Of a stretch of 64,000 nt of DNA, positions 51,835 through 61,089 are shown piece after piece. The notes under the pieces were generated by a model. That model was not told where the DNA came from. It saw nothing but the letters and a program-made list of their open reading frames with translations, and made no database searches. Source of the stretch: Cyclobacterium sp. SYSU L10401 (lineage in GTDB: Bacteria > Bacteroidota > Bacteroidia > Cytophagales > Cyclobacteriaceae); contig NZ_WOFO01000001.1 of the NCBI RefSeq assembly GCF_010993705.1, forward strand, positions 958,132-1,022,131, written 5' to 3'. Position 1 is the first letter of the stretch. Each line of letters opens with the position of its first letter. The position numbers and the translations under genes are program-made.

Positions 51835-53697
51835 CTAAAGTAATTCCTCTAAATTTTCCATTTCCTTTAATTCCTCCTGATATCCCCCGGACAAAATGGG
51901 GAAACGATACCAGGTTTTGGGGTCTACATTAAACTCATCCAGATGAAAAGATGGGGCAAGTCTTTCCCTTTTCCACTGGTTTCTGGACCACAGCCTAAAG
52001 AATTTGGCAATGTAACTTTTTAAAATAGATGGTTCAAGAGAAAGTTCCTCTTTCAGGTTCAGGTAGATGTCAACTGGCGAGCGTTTGTCCCGTATCGCCA
52101 GCTGTTCAATGGCTGTAAGGATCCGATAGGGCATCAGGTCCTCTTCATCAGTTTGTTTCCTTTCCAATGGTCTCAGTTCAGCGGTGGGCTGTAAGGAATT
52201 GACTGCCTTAAGGCCCTCATAACCCAATGCCTTCTCTGCCCACTGAAGCCATTGTAGAATAAAATCTTTGGAAACTGCTGCAATGGGTGAAATACTGCCA
52301 CTGGTATCCCCATCCATGGTGGTGTAACCCACATCCCCTTCACTCCTGTTGGAGGTGCTTAAAAGCAGAGACTGGTTGATGTTGGCCAGCATCCATATGA
52401 TGGGTGATCGGGCTCTGGCCTGTATATTTTGCAGGGCAATGTCGTCTCCTTCCCATTCCAGCTTTCTTCCCAGGGCCGTTTCGATCTTTCCGGTATAGGA
52501 AGCTACCTCCTCATCAATTGACCACTGATGGAACATGGCCCCGATGCTTTCCGCAAGCGTTTTCGCACTGTTTAAGGTGTCAGGAGAGGAGTTTCGGCTG
52601 CCCTGATAGGCGGTGGTGAGCAACTTTCCGGTAATGTCCCTGATGCTGCTTTTAGGATCAATATCTGAAGACCGGTGAATTTTCTCCAAAAAAAGTGGGG
52701 TACCCAGGCTTTGAACCCCTCTTCTCACCATTTCTGCTACCAAAACGGCTATGGTAGAAGAATCCGCCCCCCCACTCAGGGAGAGGACAAAGCCTTTACT
52801 CTTGCTTTTTCGGAGGTAATCAAACAAAGCCAGTGATACTGCTGCTGCAAATTCCTCATTTTTGGTTTCCCGTGCATTTTTTTCCGGAATACTTATCGGG
52901 TCATTTAAGGGGTAGTTAAAGCTTACCAGCTGGTAATCCTGAAAAGACAGCAAGGGGTTTTGAAAAAGGAGCCTTCCCTTGTGTGCAAAAAGCATCTCCC
53001 CATCGAAAATCATCCTCCCACTTTCATTGCCCAGCAGGTTGACATAGAAATAGGCGGCATTCAAATCTTCAGAACTTGTGGTCACCAGAATTTCCCTTTG
53101 TTCGCTTTTTCCCATGGCGAAGTGGCTGGCACTGGGGTTTAGGATAAGTTCTGTTTTTCTGTCTTTGAGTCGGTATCCGGGGCGATCATCCCCTCGCCAG
53201 GCATCTTCACAGATTTCAAACCCATATTTAATGCCTTTTTTTTCAAAGATCATGTCGCCAAAAGGAACGGAAATCCCATCAAAATCAAGGGTAGTCATCT
53301 CTCCGGCTTTCCAGGCTGTAAACCAGCGGCACTCGTAGTGCACGCCATCAATGGCTAAAAACTGTTTGGGAACAAAGCCAAGGACATGGCCATTTTCCAG
53401 GACGGCCATGCAGTTATATACTTTTTGGTTAATCCGACAGGGTAATCCCAGGCAAACCGTAATTCCTTTGGTGAAAGGCTGAACTTTTTTAAGGTAGGTC
53501 AGTGCTTTTTTGGGATACCAATAGCTGAGGAAAAGGTCTTCACTTCCATAGCCGGTAAGGCTCAGTTCAGGAAAACAGAGCAAATCCACCTTTTGCTCTT
53601 TTGCCTTTTGAATGGATTGCAGGATATGGTTGAAATTCCCGTCCCAATCCAGTGGGGTTTGATTCAATGTGGCACCTGCAAGAATAAGAGAAGACAT
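51835..53697 (-). CDS. nadE: glutamine-dependent NAD+ synthetase
   Basis: A 620-residue two-domain protein. The N-terminal amidohydrolase domain has the triad E44, K111 and C163 (CFPELSLTGYG, FVPKQFL, YGFEICEDAWRG). The synthetase domain has the PP-loop SGGADSS at residues 308-314 and SLQPTAELRPLE near residue 505. It turns nicotinate adenine dinucleotide into NAD using glutamine and ATP. The gene follows rnc on the same strand and precedes lgt. Confidence 0.97.
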   Translation of the reverse strand: MSSLILAGATLNQTPLDWDGNFNHILQSIQKAKEQKVDLLCFPELSLTGYGSEDLFLSYWYPKKALTYLKKVQPFTKGITVCLGLPCRINQKVYNCMAVLENGHVLGFVPKQFLAIDGVHYECRWFTAWKAGEMTTLDFDGISVPFGDMIFEKKGIKYGFEICEDAWRGDDRPGYRLKDRKTELILNPSASHFAMGKSEQREILVTTSSEDLNAAYFYVNLLGNESGRMIFDGEMLFAHKGRLLFQNPLLSFQDYQLVSFNYPLNDPISIPEKNARETKNEEFAAAVSLALFDYLRKSKSKGFVLSLSGGADSSTIAVLVAEMVRRGVQSLGTPLFLEKIHRSSDIDPKSSIRDITGKLLTTAYQGSRNSSPDTLNSAKTLAESIGAMFHQWSIDEEVASYTGKIETALGRKLEWEGDDIALQNIQARARSPIIWMLANINQSLLLSTSNRSEGDVGYTTMDGDTSGSISPIAAVSKDFILQWLQWAEKALGYEGLKAVNSLQPTAELRPLERKQTDEEDLMPYRILTAIEQLAIRDKRSPVDIYLNLKEELSLEPSILKSYIAKFFRLWSRNQWKRERLAPSFHLDEFNVDPKTWYRFPILSGGYQEELKEMENLEELL

Positions 53698-53733
53698 AAA
53701 GTTAAATTTTCATTCAAATTAATGAACGCCCTG

Positions 53734-54477
53734 TTAAAAGATAATTTGTAATTTTTCGCAGGCTATTCTGGCAGCTTCCTGTTCGGCTTTTTTCTTGGTA
53801 GGTCCTTTTCCTTCCGAGAAGGAGGCACCTTCAATATTCAATACCACGGTAAATTCCTTGAATCTTTGATTGCCATCTACGGATTTTAACTCAAAATCAA
53901 TCTCCTTGTTATCTTTTTGGGACCATTCTATAATTTTACTTTTAAAATTAGTAGTGGTGGTAATGATGTTGTCCAGGTCAAAGAAAGGGTTAATCAATCT
54001 TTTATTGATAAATGTTTTACAGAAATAATAGCCCCGGTCCAGGTAGATGGCTCCTATAAGTGCTTCCAGGGTGTCCCCGTAGAGGGATTTGAATGAATTG
54101 GGGACCTTACCATCCATTTCTGATTCCACTATTTTGGGCAGTCCTATTTTCTGACCTACCTGATTTAAAGCTTCCCTGTTGACGATTCGGGAACGGGTTT
54201 CGGTAAGGAAACCCTCATCCCGGTAGGGGAACTTTTGGAAAAGGTACTCGGCCACTATAGTTCCCAGGACAGCATCACCCAGGTATTCCAGCCGTTCATT
54301 ACTGATTTTAACTCCGGATTTGAATTCTTTAGATACCGAAACGTGTCGGAAAGCCAGCCTGTAGAGGGATAAATTTAAAGGCTTGCTACCCACTATGTTT
54401 TTGATAGCGGAAGCAAGCCTTTTTTCTTTCTGGTTGTAAGTTAGCTCCTGAACCCTGAGCAACCGAAGTAATTTCAA
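53734..54477 (-). CDS. rnc: ribonuclease III
   Basis: A 247-residue protein with the endonuclease signature NERLEYLGDAVLG (about residues 60-72, metal ligands E64 and D68) and a C-terminal double-strand-RNA-binding domain (about 170-245, ending GPTKKKAEQEAARIACEKL). It processes rRNA precursors and structured mRNAs. It follows fabF by only 2 bases; acpP-fabF-rnc is a widely conserved order. Confidence 0.97.
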   Translation of the reverse strand: MKLLRLLRVQELTYNQKEKRLASAIKNIVGSKPLNLSLYRLAFRHVSVSKEFKSGVKISNERLEYLGDAVLGTIVAEYLFQKFPYRDEGFLTETRSRIVNREALNQVGQKIGLPKIVESEMDGKVPNSFKSLYGDTLEALIGAIYLDRGYYFCKTFINKRLINPFFDLDNIITTTTNFKSKIIEWSQKDNKEIDFELKSVDGNQRFKEFTVVLNIEGASFSEGKGPTKKKAEQEAARIACEKLQIIF

Positions 54478-54479
54478 AT

Positions 54480-55733
54480 TTAATCCTTGGTTTTTTTGAA
54501 AATGATGGAACAGTTGTGGCCGCCAAATCCAAAAGTGTTGCTTAGCGCTATATTTACTTCCCGCTCCTGTGCTTTATTGAAAGTAAGGTTCAATTTGCTG
54601 TCCACTTCTTCATCATCCGTAAAATGGTTAATGGTAGGAGGGACCAGGTTATGTTTCATGGCCAGTATAGAAGCGATGGCTTCCACTGCCCCTGCTGCAC
54701 CCAATAGGTGTCCTGTCATGGACTTGGTGCTACTGATATTCATCTTATAGGCATGATTACCAAAGATTTTTTTTATGGCTTTCACTTCACTCAAATCTCC
54801 CAGGGGAGTTGAAGTACCGTGAACATTGATATAGTCAATGTCTTCTGCAGAAATCCCTGCATCTTCCAGGGCAAATTTCATAACGTTGGCGGCTCCTCTG
54901 CCTTCAGGATGTGGGGCGGTGATATGGTAGGCATCTCCAGTCATTCCTCCCCCAATCAATTCGGCATAGATCTTAGCTCCCCTGGCTTTGGCATGTTCAT
55001 ACTCTTCCAGAATAAGGGCTCCTGCACCTTCTCCCAAAACGAATCCATCCCTGTCTTTATCAAAGGGTCTGGAAGCTGTGGCCGGGTCATCATTTCTTTG
55101 AGAGAGTGCCTTCAGGGCATTAAAGCCTCCTACACCTGCTTCGGTGACTGCTGCTTCAGAACCTCCCGAGATAAATATATTTGCTTTACCCAAACGGATA
55201 TAATTAAAAGCATCTATCAGGGCATTGGTGGCTGAAGCACAAGCCGAAACAGTGGCGAAATTTGGCCCCTGAAACCCATATTTGATTGAAATAAACCCAG
55301 CAGCTATATCCGCAATCATCTTAGGGATAAAGAAAGGGTTAAATCTTGGGGTACCTTCCCCATTGACAAAATCGGTAACTTCATCCTGAAAGGTTTTTAG
55401 GCCACCAATTCCAGATCCCCAAATAACGCCTGCTCTGCTAAGGTCAATCTTTTCCAGGTTTAAACCTGAATCATTCATGGCCTCCTCTACAGCCACCATG
55501 GCATACTGGGTATATGGATCAATTTTTCTTGCTTCCTTTCTATCTATAAATTGCGATATGTCAAGATTTTTTACTTCGCAGGCAAATTGGGTTTTGAATT
55601 TTGAGGCGTCAAAACGGGTAATAGGCGCAGCACCACTTACACCATTTGTCAAACCGTTCCAATATTCGTCAACGGTATTTCCAATTGGTGTAAGGGCACC
55701 TAAACCTGTTACTACAACTCTTCTTAAATTCAT
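54480..55733 (-). CDS. fabF: 3-oxoacyl-ACP synthase II
   Basis: A 417-residue protein of usual length. The catalytic triad is C165 (TVSACASATNA), H305 (INVHGTSTPLGD) and H342 (SMTGHLLGAAGAVE). It extends acyl-ACP chains with malonyl-ACP in fatty-acid synthesis. It lies 19 bases after acpP and 2 bases before rnc. Confidence 0.98.
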   Translation of the reverse strand: MNLRRVVVTGLGALTPIGNTVDEYWNGLTNGVSGAAPITRFDASKFKTQFACEVKNLDISQFIDRKEARKIDPYTQYAMVAVEEAMNDSGLNLEKIDLSRAGVIWGSGIGGLKTFQDEVTDFVNGEGTPRFNPFFIPKMIADIAAGFISIKYGFQGPNFATVSACASATNALIDAFNYIRLGKANIFISGGSEAAVTEAGVGGFNALKALSQRNDDPATASRPFDKDRDGFVLGEGAGALILEEYEHAKARGAKIYAELIGGGMTGDAYHITAPHPEGRGAANVMKFALEDAGISAEDIDYINVHGTSTPLGDLSEVKAIKKIFGNHAYKMNISSTKSMTGHLLGAAGAVEAIASILAMKHNLVPPTINHFTDDEEVDSKLNLTFNKAQEREVNIALSNTFGFGGHNCSIIFKKTKD

Positions 55734-55752
55734 AAATGATTTTAAGTATGGG

Positions 55753-55989
55753 TTATTTTACGTTAGCTTCCAAATAGCTAACCGCCTGGCCAACCGTACC
55801 GATCTGTTCAGCCTGGTCATCCGGAATGGAAATGTTGAATTCTTTTTCGAATTCCATAATAAGTTCTACAGTATCCAAAGAATCAGCACCAAGGTCATTG
55901 GTAAAGCTCGCTTCGGGAGTAACTTCAGATTCTTCGACGCCTAACTTATCAACGATAATGGCTTTTACTTTTTGTGCAATTTCAGACAT
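55753..55989 (-). CDS. acpP: acyl carrier protein
   Basis: A 78-residue acidic protein with the phosphopantetheine site S37 in [10 protein letters not shown]. It carries growing acyl chains. It is the first gene of the acpP-fabF-rnc run. The box upstream (TTTCTTTG on the minus strand) is one mismatch from TAnnTTTG. Confidence 0.98.
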   Translation of the reverse strand: MSEIAQKVKAIIVDKLGVEESEVTPEASFTNDLGADSLDTVELIMEFEKEFNISIPDDQAEQIGTVGQAVSYLEANVK

Positions 55990-56109
55990 TTTGTGATCAG
56001 TTTAGTTTAAACACTCCGCAAAGAAAATTATTTAATACCTGAATGTCAAAAAAAAAGGCAAACTAAATTAAGAACTTTCCATCAGAGATAGAAGTTGGAA
56101 TAAAATTTT

Positions 56110-56117
56110 TAACTTTG
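56110..56117 (+). promoter_or_regulatory. -7 box before the IPExxxVDY gene (TAACTTTG)
   Basis: A perfect TAnnTTTG, 20 bases before the ATG at 56138. It probably drives this gene and pyk. No TTG is present at the expected distance. Confidence 0.5.
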
Positions 56118-56137
56118 TTTTTTTAAATTCTTCCTAA

Positions 56138-56566
56138 ATGAAGAAAAACAAACTTCATGTTGAAACGGTATTTGATTTTGATCTTTTAGGCCTTGTAGCC
56201 CCTCTAAAGGACTATAAACTGGCCTGGCTGATCAACCGTTCACTTGGGATTAATTTAAAAAAATCGACAGATTATCAGATGGAATTTCTCCATCAGCCGG
56301 ATTTAATTATTTCTCAATTTATATTAGAAAAAGAACATGGCTACATACAATTATTGAGAAATAAGTCTTATCCGGTAAGGGGGCACTCCAGATTTCTGGT
56401 CCCGGAACTCCGGAGCATGGATTACTTTTTACTCTGCCAGGACTTTACTTACGAAGTGGATTTTAATACGTATATTGACGGCCTTTCCAGAGTAAATGGG
56501 ATCCATAGCATTGTGAAAATTGATATCAACAAATTAAAATCAAAAGAAAACCTGTTAACATATTAA
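56138..56566 (+). CDS. IPExxxVDY-family protein
   Basis: A 142-residue protein with no signal peptide. The family-defining motif appears as VPELRSMDYFLL (about residues 86-97), a variant of IPExxxVDY. The family is found in Bacteroidota next to pyruvate kinase and has no known function. pyk starts 13 bases after its stop, so they are co-transcribed, which hints at a link with pyruvate kinase. Confidence 0.88.
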   Translation: MKKNKLHVETVFDFDLLGLVAPLKDYKLAWLINRSLGINLKKSTDYQMEFLHQPDLIISQFILEKEHGYIQLLRNKSYPVRGHSRFLVPELRSMDYFLLCQDFTYEVDFNTYIDGLSRVNGIHSIVKIDINKLKSKENLLTY

Positions 56567-56579
56567 ATAATATATAAAA

Positions 56580-58010
56580 ATGAGAGTACCTATTTTTAAT
56601 AAAACCAAAATATTAGCTACCGTTGGTCCTGCCAGCAACACCAGGGAAACCATCACCGAATTGGTAATGGCCGGAGCTGATATCTTTAGGTTAAACTTCT
56701 CCCATGGAGATCATTCGATTCATGCGGAGGTGGTCAAGACCATACGCGAGGTAAATGAAACATTGGATTTTAATATAGGTATCCTCCAGGATCTTCAGGG
56801 GCCAAAAATACGGGTAGGAGAAGTGGAAAATAATGGCGTGCTCATCAAACAAGGAGACCCCATTACCATCACCAACGATCCGGTAATGGGTACGGCATCA
56901 TTGGTAAGCACCGTTTATCAGAACCTTCCTAATGATGTGGCACAGGGCGATCGTATCCTGATCGATGATGGTAACCTGGAATTAGTCGTTTTAAAGACGG
57001 ATGGTAAAAATGTCGATTGTACCGTGGTACATGGTGGCATTTTAAAATCCCGAAAAGGAATCAACCTTCCCAATACCAAGATCAGTGCTCCCTCCCTTAC
57101 AGAAAAAGACCTGATTGATCTGGAGTTTGGATTGAAAAATGAAGTGGATTGGATTGCCCTTTCCTTTGTGCGTACAGCGGATGATATCCTGGATTTACGG
57201 GAGCGGATCACCAATGCTGGGAAGGATTGTAAAATTGTAGCCAAAATTGAAAAGCCCGAGGCTTTGGATAATATTGATGAAATTATCCAGGCGACTGATG
57301 CCATCATGGTGGCAAGGGGAGATTTAGGCGTCGAAGTACCCATGGAAATTGTCCCGCTTTGGCAAAAGAGAATGGTCGAAAAATGCAAGATTGCCTGCAA
57401 GCCTGTAATCATTGCAACCCAAATGATGGAAAGCATGATCGTCAATCCCAGACCTACAAGGGCGGAAACCAATGATGTGGCCAGTGCAGTATTGGATGGG
57501 GCAGATGCGGTGATGTTATCTGCAGAAACAGCCTCTGGCAAGTTCCCCATTGCTGCAGTGAAATCCATGAGCAGAATCATTGACCATATAGAGGTCAATG
57601 CCGATATTTACCATAACCTTTATAAAATTCCTGAAGATACAGAAAGCTACCTCAGCAATAACCTGCTATTGATGGCCAGCAGGCTGTCAAGAAATGTAAA
57701 GGCAAAGGCCATTGTAGGCATCACTACTTCTGGATTTACCGCTTTCAGGATTTCGTCTCACAGGCCATCTGCGGATATTTTTGTTTTTACCAGAAACAAA
57801 AGACTCCTGACCCAATTGAGCCTGGTATGGGGAGTCAGGGCCTTTTATTATGACAACAGGGTTTCTACCGATGCCACTTTCCAGGATATTCAGGATAAGC
57901 TGAAAGATGAAAATCATGTAGCTGAAGGAGACATTATTATCAATACCGCCAGCATGCCCTTGAAGTCAAAAGGCAGAACGAATATGCTCAAAATACACGT
58001 GGTGGAATAG
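56580..58010 (+). CDS. pyk: pyruvate kinase
   Basis: A 476-residue protein. Diagnostic motifs: ATVGPASNTRETI, FRLNFSHGDH, KIEKPEALDNIDEI (catalytic Lys), MVARGDLGVEVP and ATQMMESMI. It makes pyruvate and ATP from phosphoenolpyruvate. The C-terminal allosteric domain is present. It is the last gene of its unit and is followed by an intrinsic terminator. Confidence 0.98.
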   Translation: MRVPIFNKTKILATVGPASNTRETITELVMAGADIFRLNFSHGDHSIHAEVVKTIREVNETLDFNIGILQDLQGPKIRVGEVENNGVLIKQGDPITITNDPVMGTASLVSTVYQNLPNDVAQGDRILIDDGNLELVVLKTDGKNVDCTVVHGGILKSRKGINLPNTKISAPSLTEKDLIDLEFGLKNEVDWIALSFVRTADDILDLRERITNAGKDCKIVAKIEKPEALDNIDEIIQATDAIMVARGDLGVEVPMEIVPLWQKRMVEKCKIACKPVIIATQMMESMIVNPRPTRAETNDVASAVLDGADAVMLSAETASGKFPIAAVKSMSRIIDHIEVNADIYHNLYKIPEDTESYLSNNLLLMASRLSRNVKAKAIVGITTSGFTAFRISSHRPSADIFVFTRNKRLLTQLSLVWGVRAFYYDNRVSTDATFQDIQDKLKDENHVAEGDIIINTASMPLKSKGRTNMLKIHVVE

Positions 58011-58070
58011 TTGACCCAGCGGAAAATTTTCCCTTTGGGTGGATTTGGTAAGTAGCTGGTAATCATATAG

Positions 58071-58105
58071 AAAGGCAGCCTGAAATGAAACGGGCTGCCT
58101 TTTTT
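58071..58105. terminator. terminator between pyk and the NFACT gene
   Basis: AAAGGCAGCC and GGCTGCCTTTTTT pair around a 12-base loop, followed by a T-run. It ends pyk; on the minus strand the 5' A-run gives only a weak tail. Confidence 0.75.
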
Positions 58106-59669
58106 ATAGGTTCTCCGGCCCCTCAGGCGAAACCATGATTACTTTTTCCCTATCCACCATTACCGCCCCCGCCGGGGAGCCCTTCACCTTGCGGACAAAT
58201 TTGCAGGGAGTATAAATCACCGCTGCCAGGGAACTGCTTTTGTTCTTGGAATAATAGGCAGCCAATGAGGCCGCCCTTTCCAATACAGGGTTTGGTAGGG
58301 ACATGCCCGACTGTTGTTTGATGATCACATGGGAGCCGGTCACATCTTTGGCATGGAGCCAGATATCCTCTTTCCAGGTATATCTTCGGAGCAACTCATC
58401 ATTGGATTTTGCAGATTTCCCTACCCAGACTTCAAAACCGCCTATTTCAAATTTTTTATAAGGCAGCTGTACCTCTACCTGTTTGACGGCATGGTGCTTT
58501 CCAGTCTTGATAGCTGTCTTCAAGTCACGAAAATCTTCCACTTGTTGCCATTCTTCTTCCTCCAGCTTCAATTCAGCCAATTGTTTTTCCTTTACTGCAA
58601 GGTTTTTACGCAGTTGTTCGAATTCAATTTTTTTGTTTTTGCTTTTTTTGTACAGGTTTTCTGCATGTTGTTGTGGACTGACTCCTTTTTTCAACCTTAT
58701 TTCCCTCAGCTCGTTGGTGTAAAAATCAAATAAATTTACTTTTTCCGATCCGGCAGGTATTTGATGGAGGTTGGCCATGATGATGTCTGCCGTCTGACTC
58801 AGCGCAGGTTCATTTTCCATGGTTTGGAGTTTCTCCCGGGTTTTCTGAAGGTAATTCTCTGTTTTTTTTCTCTGATCGGTTAAAGACCTCAACAGCGCCT
58901 GTTTCTGGTTGTCAAAGGCTTGTTGGACGACTGCTTTTTGGTAGTAATTATTGGCAGCTTCCAGGGGATCAGTAGTAGATGTAAGGGCATCGGGACAGGG
59001 GAGGAGGGTTAGCAGGTATTTCCCCTCTTGCTGAAAAACCGAAAACAAGGGGCTGTCCATCATGTCCCGCACCTCCTGTATCAAATGGTATCTCCGTTCA
59101 AGATCTGCTTCCAGGTAACCCTGTTTTTTCAACCAGGCCCTGGGAAGCTTCCCCAATGTAGGTAAATACTGGCTGGCATTCCCTTCCAATTGCTTGAATC
59201 TATCCCAACTTAGATCCAGCGGTTTTTCCAGGGATGCAATGGTAAGACCCATGTCTTCCTGAAGATCTTTTCTAAATAAGCGTGTAGGAAATCCCTCTTT
59301 GGAAGGATAAAGCATGATATTGGAACGGCTTCCATGCATTTTGAACAGCAGCAACAAACTATTGTCTAGTTCCAGAAAAAAAGCCCTTTCAAATGCCAGC
59401 AGGTGAAGGTTTGTTACTTTATGGTTCACAATTTCAGGAAACAGGTCAACGCTGTTTTTTTTGCTTCTTTTAAAATCTCTCGGAAAACTCAAGCTGGAAT
59501 TAGATGGGAGCAGGAGTGCCCGGATAAAAAAAGGTGTGTCTTTTTCATTTTGAAATTCTATGATCAGCTCTTCTTTATTCTGGGAAAAGCAGGTCACCAC
59601 CCTGCTTCCACGAGTTTTGTTTTCCAGTGCAGGACAAAGAAATCGGAAGAAATGGTAATTCAGGTGCAT
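58104..59669 (-). CDS. NFACT-family protein (RqcH/FbpA-like)
   Basis: About 521 residues from the ATG at 59669. Order: NFACT-N domain (MHLNYHFFRFLCPAL onwards), a long coiled coil (about 270-390) and an NFACT-R domain (HAKDVTGSHVIIKQQSGMSLP, then AASLAAYYSKNKSS, VKGSPAGAVMV). RqcH adds Ala tails to peptides stuck on split large ribosomal subunits. The frame runs 14 codons further upstream, but 59669 matches the family start and lies just beyond the stop of the metallohydrolase gene. Whether this copy retains RqcH function is inferred. Confidence 0.9.
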   Translation of the reverse strand: MHLNYHFFRFLCPALENKTRGSRVVTCFSQNKEELIIEFQNEKDTPFFIRALLLPSNSSLSFPRDFKRSKKNSVDLFPEIVNHKVTNLHLLAFERAFFLELDNSLLLLFKMHGSRSNIMLYPSKEGFPTRLFRKDLQEDMGLTIASLEKPLDLSWDRFKQLEGNASQYLPTLGKLPRAWLKKQGYLEADLERRYHLIQEVRDMMDSPLFSVFQQEGKYLLTLLPCPDALTSTTDPLEAANNYYQKAVVQQAFDNQKQALLRSLTDQRKKTENYLQKTREKLQTMENEPALSQTADIIMANLHQIPAGSEKVNLFDFYTNELREIRLKKGVSPQQHAENLYKKSKNKKIEFEQLRKNLAVKEKQLAELKLEEEEWQQVEDFRDLKTAIKTGKHHAVKQVEVQLPYKKFEIGGFEVWVGKSAKSNDELLRRYTWKEDIWLHAKDVTGSHVIIKQQSGMSLPNPVLERAASLAAYYSKNKSSSLAAVIYTPCKFVRKVKGSPAGAVMVDREKVIMVSPEGPENL

Positions 59670-59670
59670 G

Positions 59671-60432
59671 TCAGGTGCTGATTTGTAAGCCGTCAAATGC
59701 CAGGGCCACATTATCGGGCAGGTTGCTTTGCACCGTTTGGTGCAATCCCAGCTTGTGGCTGATATGTGTCAGGTAGGCTTTTTCGGGCTGGATTTCTTCA
59801 ATGAATGCCAGGGCTTCTTCCAGGGTAAAGTGAGAGATATGGGGTTTTATTTGCAGGGCATTTAATACCAGTGTTTTTGTCCCTTTAATTTTTTCAATTT
59901 CAAGTGGAGGAATAAAATTGGCATCCGTAATGTAGGTAAAATCGCCAATTCTGAACCCAAAAACGGGTAGTTTGTGGTGCATGACCTGAATAGGAGTGAA
60001 GTTGATTCCCATCACCTCAAAAGGGAGGTTGCTAATTTCCCTGAGTTTTACCCGGGGTATTCCCGGGTATTGATTTTTCGCAAATATGTAGGAAAATTCT
60101 GCCTTGATCTGATTCAGTACCTGCGGGGTGCCAAATAGCGGGATGTCAGTTTGCTGTTTGAAGTTATAGGGCCTGATATCATCGAGACCGGCAGTATGGT
60201 CTTTGTGTTCATGGGTGTAAACCACAGCATCAAGTCTGGGAATTTTGTTTTGCAGCATTTGCATTCTGAAGTCGGGACCAGTATCTATGACTATGCTTGT
60301 ATCCTGCTGCTGGATATGGAGAGATGTCCTAAGCCTTTTATCCCGAAAATCCAAAGAACGGCAGACCTCACAAGTACAACCAATGACAGGTACGCCTTGA
60401 GAAGTTCCAGTCCCTAAAAATGTTATATTCAA
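59671..60432 (-). CDS. PhnP-like metallo-beta-lactamase-fold hydrolase
   Basis: A 253-residue protein. It opens ITFLGTGTSQGVPVIGC with the GCTCEVCRS cysteines that bind a structural zinc, as in PhnP. The active-site motif THEHKDHTAGLDDIRPYN and later YLTHISHKLG give the metal ligands. It likely hydrolyses a cyclic or linear phosphodiester; no phosphonate genes are near, so the PhnP substrate is not implied. It overlaps the small gene upstream by 4 bases. Confidence 0.92.
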   Translation of the reverse strand: MNITFLGTGTSQGVPVIGCTCEVCRSLDFRDKRLRTSLHIQQQDTSIVIDTGPDFRMQMLQNKIPRLDAVVYTHEHKDHTAGLDDIRPYNFKQQTDIPLFGTPQVLNQIKAEFSYIFAKNQYPGIPRVKLREISNLPFEVMGINFTPIQVMHHKLPVFGFRIGDFTYITDANFIPPLEIEKIKGTKTLVLNALQIKPHISHFTLEEALAFIEEIQPEKAYLTHISHKLGLHQTVQSNLPDNVALAFDGLQIST

Positions 60433-60707
60433 AGCTTCAATTCAGTTTGTTTAAGTTCAATCAGGAAATCTTGCTGCTTTTGGTCTTCAAAAGATTGGGG
60501 GTTAAAATCGAGGGTTTTTAAGATTTCCAACAAGGCGTTTATTTTACCTTCCAGTGTAAAATACTTATTGATGATAACGATTTTGGTGTCTTTTAGGATA
60601 CAATAACCTGATTTAAAATTGCCTTTTTCATACCTGAGGTGGTATTCGGAGACAGCAAAAATATTTTCCAGTTTGTCCAAATAACTTTTGGTGTACCTGA
60701 TGGGCAT
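60429..60707 (-). CDS. small conserved hypothetical protein
   Basis: A 92-residue soluble protein. I recognise no family name, but its shape (RYTKSYLDKLENIFAVSEYHLRYEKGNFKSGYCILKDTKIVIINKY) is like a conserved Bacteroidota protein found beside PhnP-like genes. It overlaps the metallohydrolase by 4 bases and lies one base from the response-regulator gene. Confidence 0.78.
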   Translation of the reverse strand: MPIRYTKSYLDKLENIFAVSEYHLRYEKGNFKSGYCILKDTKIVIINKYFTLEGKINALLEILKTLDFNPQSFEDQKQQDFLIELKQTELKL

Positions 60708-60708
60708 T

Positions 60709-61089
60709 TTACTTGAAAATATGTTTTTTTACAGTTGAAAGCAGTAGATCATAATCCAATGGTTTTTGTACATAATCATCAAGACCCGCCTTTTTAAAAT
60801 CATCTAGTGTGAAATTTTTATAGTTTCCGGTGATGGCTATGATAGGGATTTCTGATTTTTTTGGATCAGGGAGCTTTCTGATGGCTTTGGTACAGGCAAT
60901 GCCATCCATGACAGGCATGTTGATGTCCATCAATATCAGGTCAAAGTCCTCCTTACCCAGCTTATCCAACACCTGTTGACCATTTTTAACTGCTGTAATA
61001 TGAAAATTTTCAAAAAGCAAAACGTTTTTTGTTAAATTGATTATTACAGAACTATCCTCTGCCACCAGTACTTTTTTGGGGTCACTCAT
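60709..61089 (-). CDS. single-domain response regulator
   Basis: About 126 residues from the ATG at 61089. It is a stand-alone receiver domain: acidic pocket AEDS, phospho-Asp in LILMDINMPVMDG, and conserved Thr/Ser and Lys in IAITG and VQKPLD. There is no output domain. Its start overlaps the end of the REC-Hpt gene by 8 bases, so they are co-translated. An ATG at 61116 would add nine residues and lengthen the overlap. Confidence 0.92.
   Translation of the reverse strand: MSDPKKVLVAEDSSVIINLTKNVLLFENFHITAVKNGQQVLDKLGKEDFDLILMDINMPVMDGIACTKAIRKLPDPKKSEIPIIAITGNYKNFTLDDFKKAGLDDYVQKPLDYDLLLSTVKKHIFK

Noticed and set aside
56918-57598. A 226-codon open frame on the minus strand, opposite pyk
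   Set aside because: It mirrors the conserved pyk sequence; the translation has no motif and no start signal.
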